Notes: generated from the letters alone by a model not told the origin. A stretch of 64,000 nt of DNA from Burkholderiales bacterium RIFCSPLOWO2_12_FULL_61_40 (GCA_001770935.1 MESI01000037.1:32520-96519); one strand, 5' to 3'. Numbered from the stretch's first letter, positions 8,570 to 17,130 are shown. Numbers and translations are program-made.

Positions 8570-9139
8570 ATGAACCTCAACACTTTTGAGATTTTTCAGG
8601 CCCAGGCCCAGGCGTCGGGCATTATTTTTTACCACAGCGGTGAGTTCACCGGCGCCATCATTACGGCCGCTGCCGAATCTTTGAAGCACCGCATAGAGGA
8701 GTCTGGCGCATCCGGCCCTGCCAAGCGCAAGCTGTTTTCCACCTTTGTGGAAATGGCGCAAAACATTCTTCACTATGCGGCGCTGCCCCCAGGTGCAGAC
8801 CCAGCGTTTGTCCATGGCAAACCCGGAACGATCGGCATCGGCAAGTGCGGCGATGACTATTGGGTGGTGTGTGTCAATCGGGTCGAGACGGCGCATATCG
8901 CGCGCTTGTCCGAAAAACTCGATGCGGTGCGCTCCATGAGCCTGGAAGATATTCGCAAGAGCTACCGCGCGCAGCTTCACAACACGGAGCATGCGGCGCA
9001 GGACACCCTGAGCAAGGGGGCGGGCCTGGGCTGGCTCACGATTGCACGCGATAGCAAGCAGCCGCTGGAGTACAGCTTCACTTCAGAGCCCGAGTCCCTG
9101 GGCAAAACAGCCTTCTTTTTTGTCAAAGCCGTTATCTGA
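8570..9139 (+). CDS. SiaB-family (DUF6272) protein kinase-like
   Basis: A 189-residue protein starting at the ATG that directly follows the phosphatase stop. It matches the SiaB/DUF6272 family: FYHSGEFTGAIITAAAESLKHR, RKLFSTFVEMAQNILHYA and the late GAGLGWLTIARDS, an arrangement resembling GHKL histidine-kinase-like ATPase folds (N-box in EMAQN, G-box in GAGLG). In the known module SiaB phosphorylates the SiaC protein and SiaA removes the phosphate. Tight spacing shows translational coupling with its neighbour. Kinase activity is inferred from the family. Confidence 0.85.
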   Translation: MNLNTFEIFQAQAQASGIIFYHSGEFTGAIITAAAESLKHRIEESGASGPAKRKLFSTFVEMAQNILHYAALPPGADPAFVHGKPGTIGIGKCGDDYWVVCVNRVETAHIARLSEKLDAVRSMSLEDIRKSYRAQLHNTEHAAQDTLSKGAGLGWLTIARDSKQPLEYSFTSEPESLGKTAFFFVKAVI

Positions 9140-9181
9140 TTTGCGGCACACCCATTTCTGTCACCCTTTGAAAGTACCACT

Positions 9182-9568
9182 ATGCAAATTCTCAGAGCAA
9201 CCCGTACCGCAGTGACCCCTGAAATCGTTTTTTCACGCGCAGAAAACAAGCTGCTGATTGATGGCGAGTGTTATCCCGAAAATCCGCTGCCATTTTTTAC
9301 GCCCATTGTGGGGGCACTCAAGGCGCACCTGGAAAGTCACCGGCCCAGCCAATTCGATGCCCATATGCGTCTGCAGTACGTGAACAGCGCCTCCACCAAA
9401 GGCCTGCAAACCATCATTTCCGTGCTGAACGATGCGGGGAGCCAAGGTACCAATGTGAATGTGTACTGGACGCATGATCCAGAAGACGACGCGATGGAAG
9501 AGTTGGGGCAGGATTTGGTGGAGGATTTCGCCAACGTGCTGCTGTTTCGCCAGCCCCTGGCTGCCTGA
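9182..9568 (+). CDS. SiaC-family (DUF1987) regulatory phosphoprotein
   Basis: A 128-residue single-domain protein with the SiaC/DUF1987 signatures TPEIVFSRAENKLLIDGECYPEN near the N-terminus and YVNSASTKGLQTIISVL in the middle, where the STK segment should hold the phosphorylated residue. In the established system unphosphorylated SiaC binds and activates the diguanylate cyclase SiaD. No diguanylate cyclase follows in this operon; the nearest is the EAL-CBS-GGDEF protein 8 kb away. It lies 42 bases after the SiaB-like gene and converges on the zntB gene with 11 bases between. Confidence 0.88.
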   Translation: MQILRATRTAVTPEIVFSRAENKLLIDGECYPENPLPFFTPIVGALKAHLESHRPSQFDAHMRLQYVNSASTKGLQTIISVLNDAGSQGTNVNVYWTHDPEDDAMEELGQDLVEDFANVLLFRQPLAA

Positions 9569-9579
9569 ACTGCAGCCTG

Positions 9580-10593
9580 TTAGTCGCGCTGCTTTTTAAC
9601 CGCCACCCACCCGGCGACCAGGGTGAAGGTAATGATGATGGCGACGACGATCCAGAATCCGTGGGAGTGGTCAGCCCAAGGTATGCCACCTACGTTCATG
9701 CCAAGCAAGCCTGCGATGATGTTGATGGGCAGTGCCAATACGGTGACTACCGTTAGCACAAACAGGCTGCGGTTGTTGGCCTCGGCAACCCGGCCGGCAA
9801 TTTCTTCCTGCAACAGTTTGATCCGTTCCTGTAGTGTTGCCATATCACTCAGGGCTACGTTAAATTCTTCGGTGGATTGGCGCAGGTCTTGCAGGTCTTC
9901 CTCGTCGATCCATACGGGCGGTTTTCTCAAAAGGCGAAACAAGGCCGCCGGTTCCGGTGCCAGCAGGCGTTGCAGGCGCACCAGAAGACGCCGAAGCGAT
10001 CCCAAATCAGCCCGCTTGGTCTCCATGCGCCCTGACAGTAATTTGTCTTCAATGCCATCCACGCGTGAAGTGGTCCCGCGAACAATGTTGACCAGAACGT
10101 CACCCTGGTCATGCATCAAATGCACCAGCAGCGCCACTGTTGAGCGCATTGGGGTGCCGCGTTTAACGGCATCGCGCAGGCGGTCAATGGAGCGCAGAGG
10201 CTGCATTCGCACACTAACGACCAGCCGCGCGCTGACGGACAGCCACAAAGTCGAGATATCGGAAGGTTCGAACGCAAAATCGTAGTTGACGTCGTTCACC
10301 ACGGCCACCAGGGTGTCGTCATCCAGTTCAACCCGGGTGGAGCGCGAGCCATCGCGCAAAGACTCGTGAAATACGTTGGACAGTTTGACGCGTTCACGCA
10401 ACCATTTTTCTGTGGCGGAGTGTGCCAGGTTGAAGTGGAGCCATACAAAGCCCTGCGCAGGATCCGCGACAGAGAGCCATTCAAGTGCCTGTTCGGTTTC
10501 GATCGCTTTTCCATGCCCGTCGGCACCGAAATGGAAACCACAGATCAGTCCATTGGAATCACAACCATAAGTCAGGGTAGTAGGGAAAGACAT
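9580..10593 (-). CDS. zntB: ZntB-like zinc transporter (CorA family)
   Basis: 337 residues of the 2-TM-GxN family. The long N-terminal cytoplasmic domain opens with YGCDSNGLICGFHFG. It is followed by a coiled stalk (QERIKLLQEEIAGRVAEANNRSLFVLTVV) and two membrane helices at the C-terminus, with the signature GMNVGGIPW between them. The NVGGIP variant is typical of ZntB rather than of magnesium-type CorA. Family members move zinc, in the best-studied case by proton-driven uptake. It is a lone gene between the SiaC-like gene and a small hypothetical. Confidence 0.9.
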   Translation of the reverse strand: MSFPTTLTYGCDSNGLICGFHFGADGHGKAIETEQALEWLSVADPAQGFVWLHFNLAHSATEKWLRERVKLSNVFHESLRDGSRSTRVELDDDTLVAVVNDVNYDFAFEPSDISTLWLSVSARLVVSVRMQPLRSIDRLRDAVKRGTPMRSTVALLVHLMHDQGDVLVNIVRGTTSRVDGIEDKLLSGRMETKRADLGSLRRLLVRLQRLLAPEPAALFRLLRKPPVWIDEEDLQDLRQSTEEFNVALSDMATLQERIKLLQEEIAGRVAEANNRSLFVLTVVTVLALPINIIAGLLGMNVGGIPWADHSHGFWIVVAIIITFTLVAGWVAVKKQRD

Positions 10594-10763
10594 AGTGCAC
10601 GCTTTGAAATCAACCTTTCAGTGTTTGCACATTTGGTGTCCATTTGATGACAAATCCAGCAAAGATAAATATAAATATTTGCCAGGCGTTTTGCCCCAGT
10701 TTTTCTGGACATTGCCTTGTTGGAAAGGTACATTTTTGATAATTGTCAACCTAGAGAAACCCT

Positions 10764-10988
10764 ATGTCACGCCAATTTAACGAGTTAATCCGACGTTTCA
10801 ATGAATTTAAGGACCGGTTCGGAGAGGATGACCCCCTCGTCTCCCAGTGGCGTACCGAAATCGACATGCGGGAGGCCCTTGAATTCAACGCTTCGGACAC
10901 TGCATTGGCGCCTGACCGGTCCGTAGGACGCGCCGAGAAAGTTGTTTTCAGGAACGCCGCGTTGGAAAGGCTGCTTTCGCGCCTATAG
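10764..10988 (+). CDS. small hypothetical protein
   Basis: 74 residues, rich in charged residues (FNELIRRFNEFKDRFGEDDPLVSQWRTEIDMREAL), with no membrane segment. The first 45 residues look amphipathic and helical. I do not recognise a family. AGAGAAA lies 8-9 bases before the ATG. It sits alone between the divergent zntB gene and the Pho-box of the lipid operon, so it may carry its own AT-rich promoter in 10620-10740. Coding status is likely but not certain. Confidence 0.5.
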   Translation: MSRQFNELIRRFNEFKDRFGEDDPLVSQWRTEIDMREALEFNASDTALAPDRSVGRAEKVVFRNAALERLLSRL

Positions 10989-11003
10989 GCAATAGCCAGC
11001 GGG

Positions 11004-11032
11004 TTGTCATCAATTCTTCATTCAATTGCCTT
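11004..11032 (+). promoter_or_regulatory. Pho-box upstream of the lipid-remodelling operon
   Basis: TTGTCAT (11004) and TCTTCAT (11015) with AT-rich 4-base spacers, then a weak third site TTGCCTT (11026), all at 11-base steps. The pair closely resembles the sites before pstS and ppk in this window. It lies about 60 bases before the first gene of the operon. Confidence 0.65.
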
Positions 11033-11094
11033 CTTTGGGTCATATTGGGTCTGCAAACTCCACCGTGAGAACAGATTCATGGAAGGAGATTTCG

Positions 11095-11919
11095 ATGCAG
11101 AACTCTGTCACTGCCCACGCCGCGCTGGCCGTACCCTCAGTGGGTGTTATTTCAGGATTTTCCGACGGTTTACAGACTCGGCAGGAACCGCGCCCTGGCA
11201 TTGCTGTTTCTTGGGCGGTTCACCAGGATGAAGTGCGTGCAGCACAGCGTTTGCGTTTTGAGGTGTTTGCCGGGGAAATGGGTGCGCGGCTCAGCACTCC
11301 AGTGCCCGGCCATGATATTGATCTGTTTGACAACTACTGCGAACACCTCTTGGTGCGGGATCAGGCCACCCAGCAGGTGATTGGCACCTACCGGGTATTG
11401 ACCCCGGCCCAGGCCAAGCGGGTGGGCAGCACCTACAGCGATACCGAGTTTGACCTGACCCGCCTGCGTATGCTGCGCGAGCGCATGGTGGAATTGGGGC
11501 GCAGCTGTGTCCATCCCGACCATCGGCACGGCGGCGTCATCATGGCGTTGTGGGGTGCATTGGCCGAGTTCATGGTGCGCAACCAGCTGGACACCATGAT
11601 CGGGTGCGCCAGCGTGCCCATGCTCCACCAGGGCATTGTCAGTGGCAATGCCGCAGCCAGCATCTGGCGCCAGGTGCAAGCCACGCATTTGGCGCCTATT
11701 GAATACCATGTGCGTCCCCGCTTGCCTTTGCCTCTGGAGCAACTGGACGCCTCGTTGGAGGTCGAGCCTCCTGCGCTCATCAAAGGTTATTTGCGCCTGG
11801 GTGCCAAGGTGCTGGGCCCACCGGCTTGGGATCCAGATTTCAACTCTGCGGATCTGCCCATGCTGATGCGCATCGCCGACTTGCCCGCACGTTACCGCAA
11901 ACACTTTCTGGGGGTGTGA
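11095..11919 (+). CDS. OlsB-like N-acyltransferase (ornithine lipid synthesis), GNAT fold
   Basis: 274 residues. Residues about 38-180 carry the hemolysin/OlsB acyltransferase pattern: V..AQRLRFEVFAGEMGA (around 45-60), D.DLFDNYCEHLLVRD, IGTYRVL, and the CoA/ACP-binding strand VELGRSCVHPDHRHGGVIMALWGAL. OlsB transfers a 3-hydroxyacyl chain from acyl carrier protein to the alpha-amino group of ornithine, the first step to the phosphorus-free ornithine lipids. AAGGAGA lies 7 bases before the ATG. The following gene overlaps the stop (TGATG). With the PlcP-like and glycosyltransferase genes and the Pho-box, this suggests synthesis of phosphate-free lipids under starvation. No separate OlsA gene is seen next to it. 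Confidence 0.8.
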   Translation: MQNSVTAHAALAVPSVGVISGFSDGLQTRQEPRPGIAVSWAVHQDEVRAAQRLRFEVFAGEMGARLSTPVPGHDIDLFDNYCEHLLVRDQATQQVIGTYRVLTPAQAKRVGSTYSDTEFDLTRLRMLRERMVELGRSCVHPDHRHGGVIMALWGALAEFMVRNQLDTMIGCASVPMLHQGIVSGNAAASIWRQVQATHLAPIEYHVRPRLPLPLEQLDASLEVEPPALIKGYLRLGAKVLGPPAWDPDFNSADLPMLMRIADLPARYRKHFLGV

Positions 11920-12800
11920 TGCGCACCGCCTTCGATGCCTTGGGCGCCGATTGGCAAGGTCGGGCGGTCAACGTGGCGGCGGACAGCGATGACGACGCTG
12001 GGCACAGGCGCTACCGGGCGGTGTTCATTTCCGACATCCATTTGGGCACGGCAGGTTGCCAGGCCAAGGCTTTGCTGGATTTTCTGCGGCACCACCCCAG
12101 CGACCACCTCTACCTGGTGGGCGACATTGTGGATGGGTGGCAGTTGCGCCGCCGCTGGTTTTGGCCGCAGGCCCACAACGATGTGGTGCAAAAGCTCTTG
12201 CGCCGTGCACGCAAAGGTTGCAGGGTGGTTTTCATTCCCGGCAACCATGACGAATTTGCACGGGCTTTTGTGGGCCACCAGTTTGGTGGCATCGAAGTAT
12301 GTGAAGACACGGTGCATACCACCGCCGATGGCCGCACCCTGTGGGTGACCCATGGCGACTACTTTGACGGCGTCATCCAGTGCGCCAAGTGGCTGGCCTA
12401 TGTGGGCGATAACCTGTACGAGTTCACCCTCAAGCTCAACCGCTACCTCAATGGTCTGCGTGCGCGGCTGGGTTTGCCGTACTGGTCTTTGTCGGCCTAT
12501 CTCAAACAAAAGGTCAAAAAGGCTTTGAACTACGTGACCGACTTTGAAGTGGCGGTGGCCAACGAAGCGCGTTCCCGAGGGCACCGTGGCGTGGTATGTG
12601 GACATATTCACCGGGCCGAAATGCGTGAAATCGACGGCATTTTGTACTGCAACGATGGCGACTGGGTGGAGAGCCGTAGCGCCTTGGTGGAACATATGGA
12701 TGGCCACCTGGAACTGGTTTTTTGGGGTGGCACACCCGGCTTGTCGGGTGGAAGCAACAGCCAATTGGCACCTCTGGCATTGAAGGAGACACACGCGTGA
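11919..12800 (+). CDS. PlcP-like metallophosphoesterase (phospholipase C candidate)
   Basis: 293 residues of the calcineurin-like phosphoesterase fold with all metal motifs: FISDIHLG (around 45), VGDIVDGW, IPGNHDE, VTHGDYFD and CGHIHRAE. Proteins of this type are often labelled UDP-2,3-diacylglucosamine hydrolase (LpxH), but a soluble branch called PlcP is a phospholipase C that turns phospholipids into diacylglycerol under phosphate stress in Sinorhizobium and marine bacteria. The setting here (Pho-box, acyltransferase before it, GT4 glycosyltransferase after it, both junctions overlapping) favours PlcP. LpxH remains the alternative. Confidence 0.8.
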   Translation: MRTAFDALGADWQGRAVNVAADSDDDAGHRRYRAVFISDIHLGTAGCQAKALLDFLRHHPSDHLYLVGDIVDGWQLRRRWFWPQAHNDVVQKLLRRARKGCRVVFIPGNHDEFARAFVGHQFGGIEVCEDTVHTTADGRTLWVTHGDYFDGVIQCAKWLAYVGDNLYEFTLKLNRYLNGLRARLGLPYWSLSAYLKQKVKKALNYVTDFEVAVANEARSRGHRGVVCGHIHRAEMREIDGILYCNDGDWVESRSALVEHMDGHLELVFWGGTPGLSGGSNSQLAPLALKETHA

Positions 12801-13861
12801 AACTGGCCCTCGTTACGGATGCATGGCTACCCCAGGTCAATGGTGTTGTCACAACGCTGGTGGAACTGGTTCGGGAGATGGAAGGCCTGGGGCACCAGGT
12901 GGTGGTGATCCACCCCGGCCTTTTCAAAACCCGGCCCTGTCCGGGTTATGCGGGCATTGACCTGGCGGTTCGGCCTGCCAAAGCATTGGCCCGTCAACTG
13001 GACGAGATGGCGCCCGATGTTGTGCACCTTGCCACCGAGGGGCCGCTGGGCTGGGCGGCCCGGCGCTACTGCCTTCAGCGCAAGCTGGCCTTCACCACGG
13101 CCTTTCACACCCGGTTTCCTGAGATTTTGAAGGCGGCCCTCAAAATACCGCTGTGGCTGGGCTATGCGGTGTTTAGGCACTTTCACAGGCCTTCCAGTGG
13201 TGTACTGGTGCCCACGCCGAGCGTGTTGCACATGCTGCACGCACGCGGGTTCAAAAATCTGCGCAGCTGGACCCATGGCGTGGATATGCAATTGTTCAGC
13301 TACAAGGAGTCGCCAGAGGTCTATGCGCCTCTGGGAATACTGGCGCGGCCGGTGTCGCTGTTTGTGGGGCGGGTGTCGTATGAGAAAAACATCGATGCCT
13401 TCCTGAAGCTGGATGTGCCCGGTACCAAGGTGGTGTGCGGGGTGGGGCCGCTGGAAACACAGTTGCGGGAGCGTTATCCGCATGTGCGCTGGCTCGGGCT
13501 GTTGCCGCGCGATGAGTTGGCACAGGTGTACGCGGCTGCGGATGTGTTTGTGATGCCCAGCCAGTCAGAAACGTTTGGCCTGGTGATGCTGGAGTCTATG
13601 GCCAGTGGAACGCCGGTGGCCGCTTACCCCGTGGAGGGACCACTCGAAGTGGTCGGCAGCCCGGCCCAGGGAGGGGTATTGGAAAAAGACCTTTCCACAG
13701 GGTGGTACAGCGCACTGACGGTTCCCCGCCATGAGGCTCGGGCTCGGGCCATGGCATTCAGTTGGGCGTATGCTTCGTTGCTGTTTCTTGGGCATTTGGT
13801 GCCCGCGAGGCAGGGGAAGGTGTTGGACCCGGTTGCCATTGCGCGCAGTGCTGTCACATAA
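12797..13861 (+). CDS. GT4-family glycosyltransferase (glycolipid synthase candidate)
   Basis: 354 residues. It starts with LVTDAWLPQVNGVVTTL, the usual opening of GT4 enzymes acting on lipids such as diacylglycerol or mannosyl-lipid synthases, and carries the donor-binding region FVGRVSYEKNI and the closing PSQSETFGLVMLESMASGTPVAAYPVEGP with the E-x7-E motif. The start is a GTG inside the overlap GTGA with the PlcP-like gene and has AAGGAGA upstream. The likely role is to glycosylate the diacylglycerol left by PlcP; donor sugar and acceptor are inferred. The last 11 bases overlap the first half-site of the ppk Pho-box array. Confidence 0.8.
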   Translation: MKLALVTDAWLPQVNGVVTTLVELVREMEGLGHQVVVIHPGLFKTRPCPGYAGIDLAVRPAKALARQLDEMAPDVVHLATEGPLGWAARRYCLQRKLAFTTAFHTRFPEILKAALKIPLWLGYAVFRHFHRPSSGVLVPTPSVLHMLHARGFKNLRSWTHGVDMQLFSYKESPEVYAPLGILARPVSLFVGRVSYEKNIDAFLKLDVPGTKVVCGVGPLETQLRERYPHVRWLGLLPRDELAQVYAAADVFVMPSQSETFGLVMLESMASGTPVAAYPVEGPLEVVGSPAQGGVLEKDLSTGWYSALTVPRHEARARAMAFSWAYASLLFLGHLVPARQGKVLDPVAIARSAVT

Positions 13862-13905
13862 CTGTCATTTCAACCGTCAACAATTCTTCATCTTATTGTC
13901 ATAGT
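13851..13905 (+). promoter_or_regulatory. Pho-box array before ppk1 (5 half-sites)
   Basis: CTGTCAC (13851), CTGTCAT (13862), ACCGTCA (13873, one base out of phase within the unit), TTCTTCA (13884) and ATTGTCA (13895) follow at 11-base steps. The first two are near-perfect PhoB half-sites. The array covers the end of the glycosyltransferase gene and stops 13 bases before the ppk start codon, which implies a very short leader. Confidence 0.75.
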
Positions 13906-13918
13906 CAGATTGGGAGCC

Positions 13919-16024
13919 ATGTCGCCTACTTTTCGCCAACTCAAATCACAAGATGTGGGAAACGCACCGGAGTTACTGGACCGTGACCAGAGTCTGCTGG
14001 CATTCAATGAGCGGGTGCTGGATTGGGCTGTGCGTGACGACGTGCCCTTGATGGAACGGCTGCGTTATTTGTGCATCGTTTCTTCCAATCTGGATGAGTT
14101 TTTCGAAGTCCGAGCCGAACCGCATCTGGCAGCCAACCGGGCCAATGACCGCAAGGGCGTGTACACGGTGGATACTTTTGAGCGTTTGGCTGGGGCTTTG
14201 CACCATTTGGTCGCTCGCCAATACGCGTTGTACAACGAAAAACTGATGCCTGCATTCGAGGCGCAGGGCATCAAAATCATGTCGCACGGCGAGCGCAACA
14301 CCGTGCAACGGCAGTGGGTTCGGCAGTATTTTGAACGTGAAGTGCGCCCTTTGCTGATTCCGGTGGGGCTGGACCCCTCACACCCGTTTCCGCAGGTGGC
14401 CAACAAGTCCTTGAACTTTATTGTGCGCTTGAGTGGCAAGGATGCCTTTGGGCGCGAGAACGAAATTGCCATCGTCAAAGTGCCGCGTGTGTTGCCGCGC
14501 CTGATCCGCATGCCCGACAAGGTGTCCGGCGGAGTGACCATGTTTGTTTCCTTGTCCAGTGTCATCCGGGCGCATTTGTCCGAGTTGCTGCCGGGTCGCA
14601 CCGTGGGCCAGTTTTCACAATTCCGCGTCACCCGGCATTCGGACCTGGCGGTTGATGAGGAAGATGTCCAGAATTTGCGCACCGCCTTGCGCGCGGGGCT
14701 GGAGGTGCGCCACTACGGTCAGGCCGTGCGGCTGGAGGTTTCCGCTGGTTGCTCGGAGTATCTGGCCGAATTTTTGCTCAAAGAGTTTGATCTGCCACAA
14801 CAGGCGCTGTACCGGGTGGCGGGTCCGGTGAATCTGGTACGCCTGACCCAGTTGATTGATTTGCTGGACCGGCCTGACCTGTGTTTCACGCCCTACAAGG
14901 CCAGTTACCCCGTGCAAATGAACCATGGGCAGTGTATTTTTGACCAGCTCAAACTGGGCGACATTCTGATCCACCAGCCTTTTGAGAGTTTTGACGGTGT
15001 GCTGGCTTTTTTGCGGGAAGCGGTCAACGATCCCCAGGTGTTGGCGATCAAACAGACCATTTACCGCACCGGTTCCGACTCCACCCTGATGGATTTGCTG
15101 CGTGAAGCGGTGCGGCGTGGCAAGGAAGTGACGGTGGTGGTTGAACTCAAGGCGCGGTTTGACGAAGAGGCCAACATCAACTGGGCCGAAATGCTGGAAT
15201 CCATTGGTGCACAGGTGGTTTACGGTGTGGTGGGCTTAAAGACCCACGCCAAGATGATGCTCATTACCCGGCGCGAGGGCAGAGCGCTCAAGCGTTACGG
15301 GCACTTGTCTACCGGGAATTACAACCCGCGCACCGCAGGCCTTTACACCGACCTGAGCCACATCACCGCCGATACGGCACTCACGGCTGATATGGAGCAT
15401 GTGTTTGTGCATCTGGCCAGCCACAGCAAGTTGCCCCGTTTGCGCAAGGTCTGGATGGCGCCTTTTTACCTGCACCGCAATCTCATCGGCAAAATCGACA
15501 GTCTGGGCGTGGCGGCTGGCAAGGGAAATCCGTCCCGCATCGTTGCCAAAATGAATTCGCTGACCGATGAAGCCCTGATTCGCAGTCTGATGCGGGCGGG
15601 GGCGCAGGGGGTCAAAATTGACCTGATCGTACGTGGCGCCTGCATGTTGCCCGCACAAGTACCTGGCCATACCGACAACATCCGGGTGCGCTCCATCATT
15701 GGCCGCTTTTTGGAACATTCCAGGGTGTTCTATTTCCGCCAGGGTGAGGTGGAGGAGCTGTATCTGTCCAGTGCGGACTGGATGAACCGCAACATGGTGC
15801 GCCGCGTGGAATTGGCGTGGCCCGTGACCGATGCCGTGCAGCGCCAGCGCATTGTGGACGAATGCCTGGTGGCGTATTTGCATGACGGCGTGGATGCCTG
15901 GGACATGGGGCCTGACGGAACTTACACCCACGTCCAAGGGGATGGCAAAACGGCCGTGCATGGTGCACAGGCCGCATTAATGGTGCGGTATGGCCGCAAT
16001 GTGCCGGGGAAACGGGGAGTTTAA
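13919..16024 (+). CDS. ppk1: polyphosphate kinase 1
   Basis: PPK1 reversibly polymerises the terminal phosphate of ATP into polyphosphate. The 701-residue length is normal. Visible are the N-terminal helical domain (SLLAFNERVLDWA, LRYLCIVSSNLDEFFEVR), the head domain, and the catalytic phospholipase-D-like domains with VGLKTHAKMMLITRREG (the autophosphorylated histidine region) and YGHLSTGNYN, then a second ANDEALIRSL-like segment (TDEALIRSLMRAGAQGVKIDLIVRG). I chose the ATG at 13919; a TTG at 13910 in the same frame is also possible. The Pho-box array is immediately upstream and sixA follows after 4 bases. Confidence 0.97.
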   Translation: MSPTFRQLKSQDVGNAPELLDRDQSLLAFNERVLDWAVRDDVPLMERLRYLCIVSSNLDEFFEVRAEPHLAANRANDRKGVYTVDTFERLAGALHHLVARQYALYNEKLMPAFEAQGIKIMSHGERNTVQRQWVRQYFEREVRPLLIPVGLDPSHPFPQVANKSLNFIVRLSGKDAFGRENEIAIVKVPRVLPRLIRMPDKVSGGVTMFVSLSSVIRAHLSELLPGRTVGQFSQFRVTRHSDLAVDEEDVQNLRTALRAGLEVRHYGQAVRLEVSAGCSEYLAEFLLKEFDLPQQALYRVAGPVNLVRLTQLIDLLDRPDLCFTPYKASYPVQMNHGQCIFDQLKLGDILIHQPFESFDGVLAFLREAVNDPQVLAIKQTIYRTGSDSTLMDLLREAVRRGKEVTVVVELKARFDEEANINWAEMLESIGAQVVYGVVGLKTHAKMMLITRREGRALKRYGHLSTGNYNPRTAGLYTDLSHITADTALTADMEHVFVHLASHSKLPRLRKVWMAPFYLHRNLIGKIDSLGVAAGKGNPSRIVAKMNSLTDEALIRSLMRAGAQGVKIDLIVRGACMLPAQVPGHTDNIRVRSIIGRFLEHSRVFYFRQGEVEELYLSSADWMNRNMVRRVELAWPVTDAVQRQRIVDECLVAYLHDGVDAWDMGPDGTYTHVQGDGKTAVHGAQAALMVRYGRNVPGKRGV

Positions 16025-16028
16025 GAGC

Positions 16029-16490
16029 ATGGACCTGATTTTGTGGCGGCATGCGGAGGCCATTGAGCTCGATCTGGTGGGGGACGACATGGTGCGAACC
16101 CTGACGCCGCGGGGAGAAAAGCAGGCAGCCCGCATGGCCGCGTGGCTGGACCGTCAGCTGCCCGAGGGCGCCAAAGTATGGGCCAGCCCAGCTTTGCGGA
16201 CGGAACAAACGGCCAAAGCCTTGGGGCGAAAGTTCAAGACCAGTCCCGCACTGGCGCCACTGGCCACAGTGGACCAGTTATTGGAGCTGGTGCAGTGGCC
16301 CCACGCCAAGGGCTGTGTGGTGGTCGTGGGGCACCAGCCCACCCTGGGGCAAACCATAGCGAAGCTCTTGGCTTTGGGCGACCAGGAGTTGGTTGTTAAA
16401 AAGGGCGCGGTGTGGTGGTTGCGCTACCGCGAGCGCGAAGCCGCCAACAAGACCGTGGTGCTGACGGTTCAGTCTCCCGAACTGTTGTAG
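16029..16490 (+). CDS. sixA: SixA-type histidine phosphatase
   Basis: A 153-residue histidine phosphatase. The catalytic motif LWRHAEA is at the very N-terminus (LILWRHAEAIELD), and the second conserved histidine lies in VVVGHQPTLGQT. SixA removes phosphate from phosphohistidine in signalling proteins. It starts 4 bases after the ppk1 stop, so the two are cotranscribed and SixA shares the Pho-box promoter. Its partner protein is not apparent here. Confidence 0.92.
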   Translation: MDLILWRHAEAIELDLVGDDMVRTLTPRGEKQAARMAAWLDRQLPEGAKVWASPALRTEQTAKALGRKFKTSPALAPLATVDQLLELVQWPHAKGCVVVVGHQPTLGQTIAKLLALGDQELVVKKGAVWWLRYREREAANKTVVLTVQSPELL

Positions 16491-16612
16491 CGCCTCGGCC
16501 AGAGCCGGTCATTCCATTTCCATATCAATGCGATATGTCGTTGCCCCTCCTGGTCGTGCTAAAGCACTGCCTGCGTCGGTGCGCCTCATCTCGCCTTGAT
16601 CTGAAAACGGAA

Positions 16613-17113
16613 TCAGCTTGATTTTTTGCTGGCAGGGCGCCCGGTTTTGAGACTGGGAACGGCCTTGATGGCTGCCAGGAATGCTTCATCGGTCATGGCG
16701 GCGATGGCCTTGATGCCTGCGCGAATCAGCTCTGTTTTCTTGGCGGGGCTGGCCAGTTTTGCAGCGCGAAGTTTCAAAATATCGAGCACCGCGTATTCCG
16801 GCTTGGGAATGGTCAGGCTGTCACGAACCATCTTGGGCTTTTTCACCTTCACCGGCTTTTCTGCTACGGGTTTGGCTGGGGCCTTGGCTTTGACGGCCGG
16901 TTTCGCTGCGGACTTCGCCGCAGGCTTGGCAGCGGGTGCGGAGGCTGCGGGTGCAGTGGGTTTGGCAGCGGTCTTCTGGGGAGTGGGGGCCACGGTTTTG
17001 GAACGTGTTTTTGCTGCAGGCTTGGCTGCGGCTTTGGCGGGAGCGGGTACTGCAGTTGTGGCGACAGAGCCATTGGGCAGGGCGACGACAGCTTGTTTTT
17101 CGGTGTTGGTCAT
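16613..17113 (-). CDS. Ala/Lys/Pro-rich histone H1-like protein with ribbon-helix-helix-like C-terminus
   Basis: 166 residues. The first 95 are a low-complexity basic tail of repeating AAKPA/KPA units, as in bacterial histone H1-like proteins. The last 70 (MVRDSLTIPKPEYAVLDILKLRA, KKTELIRAGIKAIAAM, LKTGRPASKK) look like a conserved beta-proteobacterial domain whose start resembles a ribbon-helix-helix strand and helix. It probably binds DNA. A perfect 12-base inverted repeat lies 18 bases before its start codon, suggesting autoregulation. It is divergent from the EAL-CBS-GGDEF gene. Confidence 0.8.
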   Translation of the reverse strand: MTNTEKQAVVALPNGSVATTAVPAPAKAAAKPAAKTRSKTVAPTPQKTAAKPTAPAASAPAAKPAAKSAAKPAVKAKAPAKPVAEKPVKVKKPKMVRDSLTIPKPEYAVLDILKLRAAKLASPAKKTELIRAGIKAIAAMTDEAFLAAIKAVPSLKTGRPASKKSS

Positions 17114-17130
17114 TCAGTTTTTCCTTTTTG

